DNA from: Pseudomonas fluorescens
Lineage (GTDB): Bacteria; Pseudomonadota; Gammaproteobacteria; Pseudomonadales; Pseudomonadaceae
Assembly: GCF_902497775.2 (NCBI RefSeq)
Contig: NZ_OZ024668.1
Location: 333,826 to 397,825 of the forward strand
DNA length: 64,000 nt
Reading direction: 5' to 3'
Part shown: positions 26,049-35,097 of the stretch, one piece after another
How the letters are laid out: every line of letters begins with the position of its first letter
Position numbering within the stretch: the stretch's first letter is position 1
Translations under genes and position numbers: made by a program
The notes under the pieces: generated by a model
What the model was told of the DNA's origin: nothing
Seen by the model: the letters and a program-made list of their open reading frames with translations, nothing else
The model's database searches: none

Positions 26049-26148
26049 GTAGTAAAAGGTGCCACTACTCGGCAATCCGCACCTGACTGACGGGCGTAGC
26101 AGAGGATCGGGAAAATGTAAAAAACGTAAATACGCTTTACTCTCATTT

Positions 26149-26167
26149 GAGAATAACTAGCATTCGC
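26149..26167 (+). promoter_or_regulatory. Probable Fur box upstream of the TonB receptor gene
   Basis: GAGAATAACTAGCATTCGC matches about 12 of 19 positions of the Fur consensus and is preceded by an overlapping CTCATTTGAGAAT half-site. It lies 50 bp before the receptor start. Confidence 0.55.
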
Positions 26168-26216
26168 TCCCTTGATGAATTTACGCAACCTTTACATTTC
26201 TCAGGGAGAGGTCCTC

Positions 26217-28184
26217 GTGTCCCCGACTTTCAGCAAATCCTGCCTCGCGCTCACCCTCTGCTCGCTGTATACCGCGCACGCCAGCGCCCAGACTCAGCCG
26301 CTGGAGCTGGACAACATGGTGGTGACCGCGTCGGGTTTCTCCCAGCAGATCAAGGATGCACCGGCATCGATTTCGGTCATTACCCGCGAGCAGATCGAGA
26401 ACAAGTCCTACCGTGACGTTACCGATGCCCTGCGCGATGTGCCGGGCGTGGTGGTCACCGGCGGCGCCAGCTCCAGCGACATCAGCATTCGCGGCATGGC
26501 CTCCAAGTACACCCTGATGCTGGTCGACGGCAAACGCCAGGACTCGCGGGCTACCCGCCCGAACAGTGACGGCGCCGGTATCGAGCAGGGCTGGATGCCG
26601 CCGCTGGAAGCCATCGAGCGTATCGAAGTGGTGCGCGGGCCGATGTCGTCGCTGTATGGCTCCGACGCCATGGGCGGGGTGATCAACATCATCACCCGCA
26701 AGGTCACCCCCCAGTGGTACGGCGGCATCCGCACCGAAGCGACCTTCCAGGATCGTTCCGACTCCGGTAACTACAACAGCACCAACGCCTTCATTTCCGG
26801 GCCGCTGGTCGACAACCTGGTCGGCCTGCAGCTGTACGGCCAGCGTTCGCGCCGTGACGAAGACCACATCGTCAACGGCTTCAACGAGCAGAGCACCGAC
26901 AGTGCCACGGCCAAGTTGTCGTTCACCCCGGATGAACATAACGACATCACCCTGGAAGCGGGCAAGTCCGAGCAGGAGCGCAACTCGCACAAAGGCCGTT
27001 CGGCGAGCCGATCCGACAGCCGCAACGACTACGACCGCACCAACTTCTCCATCACCCACTCCGGGCGCTGGGACAGCCTCACCAGCGAAAGCTACCTGCA
27101 GCGCGAGAAAATCGAGAACCCCGGCCGGCGCATGGAGCTGGAAAACACCGTGCTCAACTCGCAGGTGTCGTTCTTCAGCGATTCGCACATCACCACGTTC
27201 GGTGGCCAGTACAAATACGAAGACCTCAGCGACGAGGGCAACCAATTGGCCTCGGCGGCCAGCGTCAACCAGCTGACCCGCTGGTCGTGGGCACTGTTTG
27301 CCGAAGACGAGTGGCGCCTGACCGAAGCCTTCGCCCTGACCGGCGGCCTGCGCATGGACCGCGACGAGAACTACGGCACCCACTGGTCGCCACGCCTGTA
27401 CGGGGTTTATCACCCGACCGAGCAGTGGACCATCAAGGGCGGTGTATCCAGCGGTTATCGCTCACCGGACATCCGCGCCGCCGTGGATGACTGGGGCCAG
27501 ATCACCGGTGGCGGTGGCGACCCGGCAATCATCGTCGGCAACTCCAGCCTCAAGCCGGAAAAGAGCCTGAGCCAGGAAATCGGCTTCATCTGGGACAACC
27601 TCGAAGGTTTCTCCACCGGCTTGACCCTGTTCAACACTGACTTCAAGGACAAGATCACCGAGACCCGCCGCTGCACCGACAGCACCGGCAATGCCTCGGG
27701 CCAGTGCCAGATCGGCGGCACCTCGTACAAGTTCATCAGTGACCGGGTCAACGTTGACGAAGCACAGATGCGCGGCGTTGAAGCGACCCTGGACTGGGAC
27801 ATCACCCAGACCGTCTCGCTGGCCACCAACTACACCTTCACCGCCTCAGAGCAGAAGAGCGGCCCGCAGAAGGGCAAGGCCCTGAACCAGATGCCACGGC
27901 ACATGTTCAACGCCACCCTCGACTGGCAGGCCACCGACCAGCTGGGCACCTGGGCGCGCCTGAACTACCGCGGCAAAACCTCGGACTACCTGGGCCGCAG
28001 CACCATGTCCGACGGCACGCCGTCGTACACCTTCGTCGACTTCGGCGGCACCTACCGGGTGACCAAGAACGTCAAGCTGCTGGCCGGTGTGTACAACGTC
28101 TTCAACAAGGAAGTGGACTACGACAACTACCAGACCGTACTGGATGGCCGCCGTTACACCATGGGCGTCGACCTGTCGTTCTGA
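26217..28184 (+). CDS. TonB-dependent receptor of the CirA/FepA type
   Basis: A 655-residue outer membrane receptor without a signalling domain: a signal peptide (CLALTLCSLYTAHASA), a TonB box near DNMVVTAS, a plug domain (DAPASISVITREQIE, SDISIRGMASKYTLMLVDGK, VEVVRGPMSSLYGSDAMGGV) and a beta-barrel ending in Phe (TMGVDLSF). The plug is of the colicin I/FepA type that binds catecholate siderophores or their breakdown products. The GTG at 26217 follows AGGGAGAGG and begins the signal peptide; ATG 26175 is also in frame. It is divergent from fecI with Fur sites on both sides and probably belongs functionally with the genes to its right. Confidence 0.9.
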   Translation: MSPTFSKSCLALTLCSLYTAHASAQTQPLELDNMVVTASGFSQQIKDAPASISVITREQIENKSYRDVTDALRDVPGVVVTGGASSSDISIRGMASKYTLMLVDGKRQDSRATRPNSDGAGIEQGWMPPLEAIERIEVVRGPMSSLYGSDAMGGVINIITRKVTPQWYGGIRTEATFQDRSDSGNYNSTNAFISGPLVDNLVGLQLYGQRSRRDEDHIVNGFNEQSTDSATAKLSFTPDEHNDITLEAGKSEQERNSHKGRSASRSDSRNDYDRTNFSITHSGRWDSLTSESYLQREKIENPGRRMELENTVLNSQVSFFSDSHITTFGGQYKYEDLSDEGNQLASAASVNQLTRWSWALFAEDEWRLTEAFALTGGLRMDRDENYGTHWSPRLYGVYHPTEQWTIKGGVSSGYRSPDIRAAVDDWGQITGGGGDPAIIVGNSSLKPEKSLSQEIGFIWDNLEGFSTGLTLFNTDFKDKITETRRCTDSTGNASGQCQIGGTSYKFISDRVNVDEAQMRGVEATLDWDITQTVSLATNYTFTASEQKSGPQKGKALNQMPRHMFNATLDWQATDQLGTWARLNYRGKTSDYLGRSTMSDGTPSYTFVDFGGTYRVTKNVKLLAGVYNVFNKEVDYDNYQTVLDGRRYTMGVDLSF

Positions 28185-28210
28185 TCCGTCTGGCTGGCGG
28201 CTTTGCTTAT

Positions 28211-28229
28211 GAGAATATAAATCATTATT
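28211..28229 (+). promoter_or_regulatory. Fur box upstream of the DUF3649-PepSY operon
   Basis: GAGAATATAAATCATTATT matches 14 of 19 positions of the Fur consensus, including the AATCATTAT half. It lies between the receptor stop and the DUF3649 start, so the operon to the right has its own iron-repressed promoter. Confidence 0.75.
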
Positions 28230-28259
28230 ATTGTGCGCTTCTCGTAATGGATGGATGCC

Positions 28260-28565
28260 ATGAAAAGCAAAGCCGCCGGGCTGCCCATCAGCTATCGCCT
28301 GGCCGTGACCTCCCGCAGCCTGGCTGCCGTGTTCGGTGGCTACCTGCTGGCAGCCATGGCCAGCGTTTGCATCACTATGCTGTTGCCGGTGCCCCGTGCC
28401 GAGGCAGTGATCAGCGGCATGATGCTGTCGTTCCTGTTCTACCTGGTGGCCTTTCTCTGGTGCTTCGCCTGTCGTAGCGCCAGGCAGGCCTGGCTGGGGG
28501 TACTGGTGCCGAGCCTGGTGCTGGCAATGATCAGCGGTCTGGCCTACTGGATGAAAAACCCATGA
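28260..28565 (+). CDS. DUF3649 inner membrane protein
   Basis: A 101-residue protein with three hydrophobic segments (AAVFGGYLLAAMASVCITMLL, SGMMLSFLFYLVAFLWCFAC, and LGVLVPSLVLAMISGLAYW). DUF3649 proteins accompany PepSY membrane proteins in iron-regulated operons of Pseudomonas; the role is unknown. ATG 28260 begins MKSKAAGLP, as I recall for homologues; another ATG lies three codons upstream. The stop overlaps the next start by 4 nt. Confidence 0.8.
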   Translation: MKSKAAGLPISYRLAVTSRSLAAVFGGYLLAAMASVCITMLLPVPRAEAVISGMMLSFLFYLVAFLWCFACRSARQAWLGVLVPSLVLAMISGLAYWMKNP

Positions 28566-30136
28566 AAGAAGGCTTTCGCCAGGCCATGGCCTGGCTGCAT
28601 ACCTGGACCGGGCTGATCTTCGGCTGGTTGCTGTTTGCGATTTTCCTGACCGGGACAATGTCCTATTTCAAGGAAGAGATCAGCCACTGGACCCAGCCGG
28701 AAGTCCCCCGCCGAGCGCTGGACCCGGCCGCGAGCCTGGATCTGGCCCAGCGCTATCTGCAGGAGCATGCGCCGACGGCGGGCAGCTGGTTCATTCAGTT
28801 GCCCAATGCCCGCGAGCCGGCCCTGAGCGTCGGTTGGCCCAAGCCTGGAGGCGGGCGCCGCGACTTCAACGAGAAAACCCTCGACCCTGCCACCGGCGCC
28901 GAACTGCAGGCGCGCGAGACCCGGGGCGGCAATTTTTTCTACCGTTTCCATTTCCAGCTGGAGATGCCTCACCCCTGGGGCCGCTGGCTGTCGACCTTTG
29001 CCGCGTTCATCATGCTCCTGGGGCTGGTGACGGGGATCATTACCCACAAGAAGATCTTCAAGGAGTTCTTCACCTTCCGCCCGGGCAAGGGCCAGCGTTC
29101 CTGGCTCGATGGGCATAACGCCATTGGCGTGCTGGTGCTGCCGTTTCACCTGATGATCAGCTACAGCAGCCTGGTGATTTTCATGGCCATGGTCATGCCG
29201 GCCAGCATCATTGCCAGCTATGGCGACAATACCCGTGGTTTTTTCAACGACCTGTTCGGCGGGCAGAGCCAGGTCAAGGTCGCCGGCACCCCGGCGCCGT
29301 TGCTGCCTTTGCCGGAGTTGTACGCCAAGGTCCAGGCCCAGGCGCCGGGAGCGAACCTTGCGTGGGTCGAGGTACAGAACCCCGGCGACCAGAACGCCCG
29401 GGTGCGTTTCGTGCGCCATGCCGGTGATCGCATTGCGCACCAGCGCGGCGGTGGCTGGCTGTTCGACGGGGTCAACGGCACGCTGGCGGGCGGCAGCCAG
29501 ATCGAAGCCACGCCGATGCTGATTTCCGGTGGCATGTACGGCCTGCACATGGGCGTCTTCGCCGGGCCCTGGTTGCGCTGGCTGTACTTCTTCTTCGGCC
29601 TGGCCGGCACGGCGGTGATCGGTACGGGCCTGGTGATGTGGCTGGGCAAGCGTCAGCTCAAGCATGCCAAGAGCGGCACCCAGCCGTTCGAGCTGCGCCT
29701 GGTCGAGGTGCTGAACATTGCCAGCATGAGCGGCTTGCTGCTCGGCGTGGCGGCGTTCTTCTGGGCCAACCGCCTGCTGCCGATCGGTCTTGAGGGGCGT
29801 GCCGACTGGGAGATCAACAGTTTCTTCCTGCTCTGGGCGTTGTCGCTGCTGCACGCCATGTTGCGCCCGGGCCGCCGTGCCTGGGCCGAGCAACTGGGCC
29901 TGGGGGCGTTGCTGTGGGCGGCCCTGCCGCTGCTCAACGGCCTGACCACCGGCCAGGGCCTGAACCACTCGATCGCCGTCGGCGACTGGGCCATGGCTGG
30001 TTTCGACCTCACCGCGTTGGTCAGCGGCCTGTTCCTGGCCTGGGCTGCCGGCAAAATGTGGCGGGCACCGGTGGTGGTGGCCAAGCGTGCGCCCAAGGCT
30101 GCGCCCGGCAAGCTGATCGAAAGCGAGGTGAACTGA
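28562..30136 (+). CDS. PepSY-associated iron-regulated inner membrane protein (PiuB-like)
   Basis: A 524-residue inner membrane protein. It starts with the family signature MAWLHTWTGLIFGWLLFAIF and has further membrane helices near 145-165, 195-215, 335-360, 380-400 and in the C-terminal third, plus PepSY-like periplasmic loops. Conserved His residues (WLHTW, GHNAIG, LPFHLMI) suggest haem or iron handling. Homologues are thought to reduce or release iron from siderophores in the periplasm, but this is not proven here. The overlaps with DUF3649 (4 nt) and with DUF3325 (1 nt, TGATG) show one operon. Confidence 0.88.
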   Translation: MKEGFRQAMAWLHTWTGLIFGWLLFAIFLTGTMSYFKEEISHWTQPEVPRRALDPAASLDLAQRYLQEHAPTAGSWFIQLPNAREPALSVGWPKPGGGRRDFNEKTLDPATGAELQARETRGGNFFYRFHFQLEMPHPWGRWLSTFAAFIMLLGLVTGIITHKKIFKEFFTFRPGKGQRSWLDGHNAIGVLVLPFHLMISYSSLVIFMAMVMPASIIASYGDNTRGFFNDLFGGQSQVKVAGTPAPLLPLPELYAKVQAQAPGANLAWVEVQNPGDQNARVRFVRHAGDRIAHQRGGGWLFDGVNGTLAGGSQIEATPMLISGGMYGLHMGVFAGPWLRWLYFFFGLAGTAVIGTGLVMWLGKRQLKHAKSGTQPFELRLVEVLNIASMSGLLLGVAAFFWANRLLPIGLEGRADWEINSFFLLWALSLLHAMLRPGRRAWAEQLGLGALLWAALPLLNGLTTGQGLNHSIAVGDWAMAGFDLTALVSGLFLAWAAGKMWRAPVVVAKRAPKAAPGKLIESEVN

Positions 30137-30462
30137 TGCTGGCCATTGCCCTGTTTGCTTTTGCCGGCTTTGCCGCCCTGTGCCTGGCCATGGAGAAACA
30201 TTACAAGGACCTGCTCGGGCATAAGCCGAGCAGCGCGCGGCTCAAGGCCTTGCGGGTTGCTGGCTGGGTGCTGCTGGCTCTGGCGTTGCTGCTGGCCGTG
30301 CGCCACAGTGGCTGGGCCATGGGCCTGGTCGAGCTGTTCGCGGTGATGATGGCCGGGGTCACCCTCTGGGTGTTCCTCCTGCCTTACCAGCCGCGCCTGC
30401 TGCTGGGCTTGGCGGCGGCCAGCGTGGTGCTGGCACCGTTGACTGCCCTGGCCTCGCTGTAA
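30136..30462 (+). CDS. DUF3325 inner membrane protein
   Basis: A 108-residue protein with about four hydrophobic helices, beginning MLAIALFAFAGFAALCLAME and followed by the short conserved polar stretch KHYKDLLGHKPS. DUF3325 is regularly found behind PepSY proteins in siderophore operons; function is unknown. Its ATG shares a base with the upstream TGA. Confidence 0.85.
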   Translation: MLAIALFAFAGFAALCLAMEKHYKDLLGHKPSSARLKALRVAGWVLLALALLLAVRHSGWAMGLVELFAVMMAGVTLWVFLLPYQPRLLLGLAAASVVLAPLTALASL

Positions 30463-30463
30463 G

Positions 30464-31048
30464 TTGGTCAACGAGCCGCTCGATCTGCCTGGCGAAGGTG
30501 CCAATGACGCCGACGGCGCCAGCGGGCGCGCGCGTTTTGTGCAGGTATTTCTCGCCCAGCGGGCGCAGATGGAGGCCCTGGTCAGCCGGCGTATCGGCTG
30601 CCGGGCCACGGCCTCGGACCTGATCCAGGAGTTGTTCCTGCGCTTCTGGCGGCGCCCACAGGTCAAGGTCGAGGCGCTCGATACCTACTTGCTGCGCTGC
30701 GCCGGTAATATCGCCATCGATCACCTGCGCAGCGAAGGCGCCCGCGAGCGGGTCAACGACAGCCTGCAGTTGCAGGTGGCCGACGAGCATGTCAGCGCAC
30801 CGCAAGTGGCCCTGGAGGTGAACAGCGACCTGCAGCGCATCGAAGCGGCGCTGCGCGAACTGCCCGAGCGTACCCGGCAGATCTTTCTGCTCAACCGCAT
30901 CCATGGGCGCAAGTACGCCGAGATTGCCAAGGCCATGGGCCTGTCCCAGAGTGCGGTGGAAAAACATATGATGCGCGCCCTGGAGGCGTGCAAGGCGAGT
31001 GTTGCGCTGCCGCCAGCCAGCATGCGCAAGCCAGGGAAAGCACCATGA
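30464..31048 (+). CDS. ECF sigma factor, FecI-like (second iron-signalling system)
   Basis: A 194-residue sigma factor. Region 2 contains RATASDLIQELFLRFWRRP and AGNIAIDHLRSEGARER; region 4 contains LPERTRQIFLLNRIHGRKYA and the helix GLSQSAVEKHMMRALEAC. The only start that keeps region 2 intact is TTG 30464, two bases after the DUF3325 stop, which implies weak or coupled initiation. It is followed by its own fecR (ATGA overlap) and receptor. Its likely target is the receptor promoter in 32020-32124. The system resembles fiuI/foxI, but the siderophore cannot be told. Confidence 0.9.
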   Translation: MVNEPLDLPGEGANDADGASGRARFVQVFLAQRAQMEALVSRRIGCRATASDLIQELFLRFWRRPQVKVEALDTYLLRCAGNIAIDHLRSEGARERVNDSLQLQVADEHVSAPQVALEVNSDLQRIEAALRELPERTRQIFLLNRIHGRKYAEIAKAMGLSQSAVEKHMMRALEACKASVALPPASMRKPGKAP

Positions 31049-32019
31049 CTGACATCACCGCCGCGCAGCATCAAGCCGCACTGGGCTGGCTGAGCCGGAT
31101 CAACGAGCAACCGCAACTGGCCGAGCGTGCCGAGTTCAAGCGCTGGCTGCTTGCCCACCCGGCCCATGGCCGCGCCTATGCCCAGGCCCAGGCGTTGTGG
31201 CGCGTGAGCGAAGCGCCGGCGAGCCTGTTGGCGGCCGAGGATGACCAGGCCCTGCAAGGTTATTTGCGCGCCATGCAGCAACCGGCAGTGGGGCGTACCT
31301 GGCGCCGTATCGCCACTTTCGCCGCAGCCGCCTGCCTGGTGCTGGCCCTGGGCACTGCGGCGGGCTGGCATCCGGCCTACTGGCTGGATGATCTGCAAGC
31401 CGATTACGTCACGGCGCCGGGGCAGGTCGAGGAGGTGGTGCTGGCCGACAACTCGCACATGACCCTGGATGCCGGCAGCGCCGTGTCGGTGAGTTTCAGC
31501 GAGGGTCAGCGCCAGGTCACGATCCGCCGCGGCGCGGCGTTCTTTCATGTCACCCACACTGGCGAGCCGTTCGTGGTCGAGGCGGCCAAAGGCGAGACGC
31601 GGGTACTCGGCACGCGCTTCGAGGTGCGCAAGCACAATGGCGGCGCGCGGGTTACCGTGCTCGATGGCCGGGTGGCGGTGACGGCCGAGCCCGGGCGCTT
31701 GCAGCAACAGCTGGGCGGCGGTCAGCAGGTGGCCTACCGCGACGGCACCGCCAGCGCCGTCGAAACGGTGGACAGCGAGTCGCGCCTGGCCTGGCGCCAG
31801 GGCTGGCTCAATTACTATCAAGTGCCGCTGAGCACAGTGATCGACGACCTGGCGCGCTACTACCCGGGGCGCATCATCCTGCTCGACAGTGCCCTGGGCA
31901 AACGCAAGGTCAGCGGTAGCTTCCCGGCCAACCAGCCGCTGGCGGCGCTGGATTCGCTCGGTGCGGTGCTGGGTTTCAAGCGCAATACCTTGCTGGAGCG
32001 GGTCACCCTGATCCGCTGA
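31045..32019 (+). CDS. FecR-family anti-sigma regulator (second system)
   Basis: A 324-residue inner membrane regulator with an N-terminal DUF4880-type anti-sigma domain (ALGWLSRINEQPQLAERAEF, then KRWLLAHPAHGRAYAQAQ), one helix at about 90-110 (IATFAAAACLVLALGTAAG), the FecR domain (YVTAPGQVEEVVLADNSHMT) and the C-terminal STN-like part (YYQVPLSTVIDDLARYYPGR) that contacts the receptor. The ATG overlaps the sigma factor stop as ATGA. Confidence 0.92.
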   Translation: MTDITAAQHQAALGWLSRINEQPQLAERAEFKRWLLAHPAHGRAYAQAQALWRVSEAPASLLAAEDDQALQGYLRAMQQPAVGRTWRRIATFAAAACLVLALGTAAGWHPAYWLDDLQADYVTAPGQVEEVVLADNSHMTLDAGSAVSVSFSEGQRQVTIRRGAAFFHVTHTGEPFVVEAAKGETRVLGTRFEVRKHNGGARVTVLDGRVAVTAEPGRLQQQLGGGQQVAYRDGTASAVETVDSESRLAWRQGWLNYYQVPLSTVIDDLARYYPGRIILLDSALGKRKVSGSFPANQPLAALDSLGAVLGFKRNTLLERVTLIR

Positions 32020-32124
32020 AAAATATTTTCAGAAAACTGATGAGGTAAGTTCGCACGACAACCGTGTAGTGAGTGAAAGTGCGATTCATTCGCATAAACG
32101 TCACTCCTTCACAGGTTACCGGTC

Positions 32125-34527
32125 ATGAAGTTCACCCTCTCGCCAGCGCGTAGCTTTTCAATTTGGCTCAGTGTCTCGGCGCTGGCTGCGGCTAGCGCGT
32201 TACCCCTGGGCGCCGCTGCCGCGCAGCAGGTCTACGTGTTTGCCCAGCCGAGCAAGCCGCTGGTGCAGGCGCTCAATGACTTCAGCCGGCTGACCGGGCA
32301 AAGCGTGATCTACACCAGCGACCTGCCGGCGCTCAACGCCCCGCCCCTGCAGGGCAGCCTCAGTGCCGAGCAGGCCCTGCAGCAACTGCTGGGCAACTCC
32401 GGTTTCGCCTTTCGCCGCGTCGATACCCGCACCCTGACCCTCGAACCGCTGGATGCCGGTGCCGCGCTCAAGCTCGACGCGACCACGGTGAACTCGCAAG
32501 CCGATACCGACTACAGCTACCAGCCGCCACCAAACAGCTCGGTGATGCGCAGCCAGGCCTCGATCATGGAGACGCCCCAGGCCATCAACGTAGTGCCGGC
32601 CCAGGTGCTCAAGGACCAGGCCCCGCGCAACCTCGACGATGCCCTGGCCAATGTCAGCGGGGTGACCCAGGGCAACAACTTTGGCGGCACCCAGGACACG
32701 GTAATGAAGCGCGGCTTTGGCGATAACCGCGACGGCTCGATCATGCGCGATGGCATGCCGATCGTGCAGGGCCGCAGCCTCAATGCCACCACTGAGCGGG
32801 TCGAAGTGCTCAAGGGCCCGGCCTCATTGCTGTATGGCATCCAGGACCCGGGCGGGGTGATCAACGTGGTCAGCAAGCGTCCACAACTGCAGCGCTACAA
32901 CGCCCTGAACCTGCGCGGCTCCAGCTATGGCAGCGGCAAGAACGGCAGCGGCGGCGGCCTGGACAGCACCGGCGCCTTGGGCCAGAGCAACTTCGCCTAT
33001 CGTCTGGTGCTCGACCATGAAGACGAAGACTACTGGCGCAACTTCGGTACCCACCGCGAATCGCTGGTGGCGCCGTCGCTGGCCTGGTTCGGCGAAGACA
33101 CCCAGGTGCTGCTGGCCTACGAGCACCGCGAGTTTCTCTATCCGTTCGACCGCGGCACGGCCATCGACCCGCGCACCAACCACCCACTGGACATCCCCAG
33201 CACCCGGCGCCTGGACGAGCCGTTCAACGACATGCAAGGGCGCTCGGACCTCTACCGCCTGGAGGTCGATCATCAGCTTGCGGACGACTGGAAAGCCCAT
33301 TTCGGCTTGAGCTACAACCGCGAAACCTACGACGCCAGCCAGGTGCGAGTGACCGCCGTCAACGCCGCTCGCGGTACCCTGACCCGGAGCATGGACGGCA
33401 CTCATGGCGCCATCAGCAGCGACCGTTTCGCTACTGTCAGCCTTGAGGGCAAGGTGCAACTGGCGGGCATGCAGCATGACCTGCTGTTCGGCCTGGATAA
33501 CGAGTACCGCAAGGTTTACCGCGCTGATCTGATCCGCCAGAGCAGCCTGAGCACCTTCAGTTACCTGAACCCGGTGTATGGCCGCGAAGTCGAGGGCACC
33601 AGCGTGCGCGACAGCGACAGTGCGCAGACCGACAAGCTGCGCAGCGACTCGCTGTTCTTCCAGGATTCGATCCACCTCGACGCGCACTGGATTCTGGTCG
33701 CCGGTGCGCGCTACCAGATGTACGACCAGATCGCCGGGCGCGGGCGTCCGTTCAAGGCCAACACCAACAACAACGGCCAGGCCTGGGTGCCGCGTGTGGG
33801 CCTGGTGTACAAGCTCGATGAGCAACTGTCGTTCTATGGCAGCTACACCGAGTCATTCAAGCCCAACTCCAGCATCGCCCCGCTGACCGGCGGCCTGGTG
33901 CTGGATTCGGGGGTTGAGCCGGAGGAAGGCAAGTCCTGGGAACTGGGCGCCAAGCTCGACATGCCGGGGGCGCTGACCGGTACCCTGGCGCTGTTCGATA
34001 TCCGCAAGCGCAACGTGCTGGTGGCCAATTTCGACTCGGTAACCGGCGACACCCTCTACAGCAACGCCGGCGAAGTGCGCTCGCGGGGCCTTGAGCTGGA
34101 CCTGACCGGGCAATTGAGCGAGCGTTGGAGCCTGATCGGCAACTATGCCTTCACCGATGCCGACGTCACCCAGGACCCTACGCTCGAAGGCAATCGCCTG
34201 CAGAACGTGGCGCGCCACAGCGGCTCGCTGTCGGCGGTGTATGACGCCGGCAGCCTGTTCGGTGGTGACCGCCTGCGCCTGGGCGCCGGGGCGCGCTATG
34301 TCGGGGAGCGGGCGGGCAACGCCGAGAATGATTTCGAGCTGCCGGGCTACACCGTCGCCGATGCCTTCGCCAGCTACGAAACCCGCCTGGATGAGCACAA
34401 GGTGCGCTTGCAGTTGAACGTGAAGAACCTGTTCGATCGCACCTATTACAGCTCAGCGGTGAACCGCAACTTTGTCGCGGTGGGCGATGCGCGTCAGGTC
34501 AGCCTGTCCAGCACCCTGGAGTTCTAG
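32125..34527 (+). CDS. TonB-dependent siderophore receptor with signalling domain
   Basis: An 800-residue outer membrane receptor: a signal peptide (ending PLGAAAA), an STN signalling domain (about 35-115: VYVFAQPSKPLVQALNDFSR), a plug (SQASIMETPQAINVVPAQVL, ERVEVLKGPASLLYGIQDPG) and a barrel ending in Phe (SLSSTLEF). The plug is of the FpvA/FiuA/FoxA hydroxamate-type group. It lies 105 bp behind its FecR. That gap contains a dyad TGCGATTCATTCGCA at about 32078-32092 and should carry the ECF promoter. The ligand is not predictable; a xenosiderophore is likely because the sigma/anti-sigma pair is dedicated to it. Confidence 0.92.
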   Translation: MKFTLSPARSFSIWLSVSALAAASALPLGAAAAQQVYVFAQPSKPLVQALNDFSRLTGQSVIYTSDLPALNAPPLQGSLSAEQALQQLLGNSGFAFRRVDTRTLTLEPLDAGAALKLDATTVNSQADTDYSYQPPPNSSVMRSQASIMETPQAINVVPAQVLKDQAPRNLDDALANVSGVTQGNNFGGTQDTVMKRGFGDNRDGSIMRDGMPIVQGRSLNATTERVEVLKGPASLLYGIQDPGGVINVVSKRPQLQRYNALNLRGSSYGSGKNGSGGGLDSTGALGQSNFAYRLVLDHEDEDYWRNFGTHRESLVAPSLAWFGEDTQVLLAYEHREFLYPFDRGTAIDPRTNHPLDIPSTRRLDEPFNDMQGRSDLYRLEVDHQLADDWKAHFGLSYNRETYDASQVRVTAVNAARGTLTRSMDGTHGAISSDRFATVSLEGKVQLAGMQHDLLFGLDNEYRKVYRADLIRQSSLSTFSYLNPVYGREVEGTSVRDSDSAQTDKLRSDSLFFQDSIHLDAHWILVAGARYQMYDQIAGRGRPFKANTNNNGQAWVPRVGLVYKLDEQLSFYGSYTESFKPNSSIAPLTGGLVLDSGVEPEEGKSWELGAKLDMPGALTGTLALFDIRKRNVLVANFDSVTGDTLYSNAGEVRSRGLELDLTGQLSERWSLIGNYAFTDADVTQDPTLEGNRLQNVARHSGSLSAVYDAGSLFGGDRLRLGAGARYVGERAGNAENDFELPGYTVADAFASYETRLDEHKVRLQLNVKNLFDRTYYSSAVNRNFVAVGDARQVSLSSTLEF

Positions 34528-34588
34528 CCGCTGCGTCACGCCTCGAACTTCGTTCACGGTTGTGGCGCTGGCCAGGGGTGTAACCCGG

Positions 34589-35023
34589 TTACCCGTGCTT
34601 GAGTTGCTCGGCGCATTGCGCGGGCAGCCAGAAAACATCCTGGGTCTTCATGTTCCGGTCGAACAGGATCTTGTATTGGCAGGTTTTATATTCAGTGCCG
34701 TTACCGCTAGGCAGCTTGAGGACATAGTCCCATTCGCGTACGGCCACTTGCCCCTCGGCGAAATGCGGGCGCCCCAACAGCGCGTAGACCTGAGGTTTAC
34801 TTAGCCCGGGGGTCATGCGGCGAAGATTATCCAGGTCAGGGAGGCTGCCTTCCGGCTGCCAGTGGTTGTCCTCGACGGAGGGCCAGACCGGCTCGGTATG
34901 GGCTTGCAAATGCCCGTCATCGGTTATCTGGCTTAGTCGGGATGTACCGCAAGCCGCCAGCACGGCGCCGATAGCTAGTAAGGCAGCCCAGCGGGCAGCA
35001 GGCAAAATCGAACTTTTGTTCAT
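34589..35023 (-). CDS. BamE/OmlA-like outer membrane lipoprotein
   Basis: A 144-residue lipoprotein with lipobox LAAC (AVLAACGTSRL, modified Cys near residue 25) and a SmpA/OmlA-type domain (MTPGLSKPQVYALLGRPHFA, then VREWDYVLKLP), ending in a motif with two cysteines (YKTCQYKILFDRN, PAQCAEQL). BamE-type domains assist outer membrane protein assembly. It lies 74 bp downstream of the YadA-like adhesin on the same strand, so it may be an accessory factor for that adhesin, as lipoproteins are for some trimeric autotransporters. That role is inference. It is not the housekeeping bamE, which sits next to fur. Confidence 0.82.
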   Translation of the reverse strand: MNKSSILPAARWAALLAIGAVLAACGTSRLSQITDDGHLQAHTEPVWPSVEDNHWQPEGSLPDLDNLRRMTPGLSKPQVYALLGRPHFAEGQVAVREWDYVLKLPSGNGTEYKTCQYKILFDRNMKTQDVFWLPAQCAEQLKHG

Positions 35024-35062
35024 GTCGAAATCCGTTGGAATCAGAGTGATTGATTGACCCGT

Positions 35063-35090
35063 GGCAGTTGCCCTGGAGCGGGCAACTGCC
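35063..35090. terminator. Strong hairpin between the adhesin and lipoprotein genes
   Basis: GGCAGTTGCCC (35063-35073) and GGGCAACTGCC (35080-35090) form a perfect 11-bp stem with a six-base loop, 8 bases after the adhesin stop. No T tract follows on the minus strand, so it more likely attenuates or stabilises the message than ends it fully. Confidence 0.6.
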
Positions 35091-35097
35091 TTGCCGT

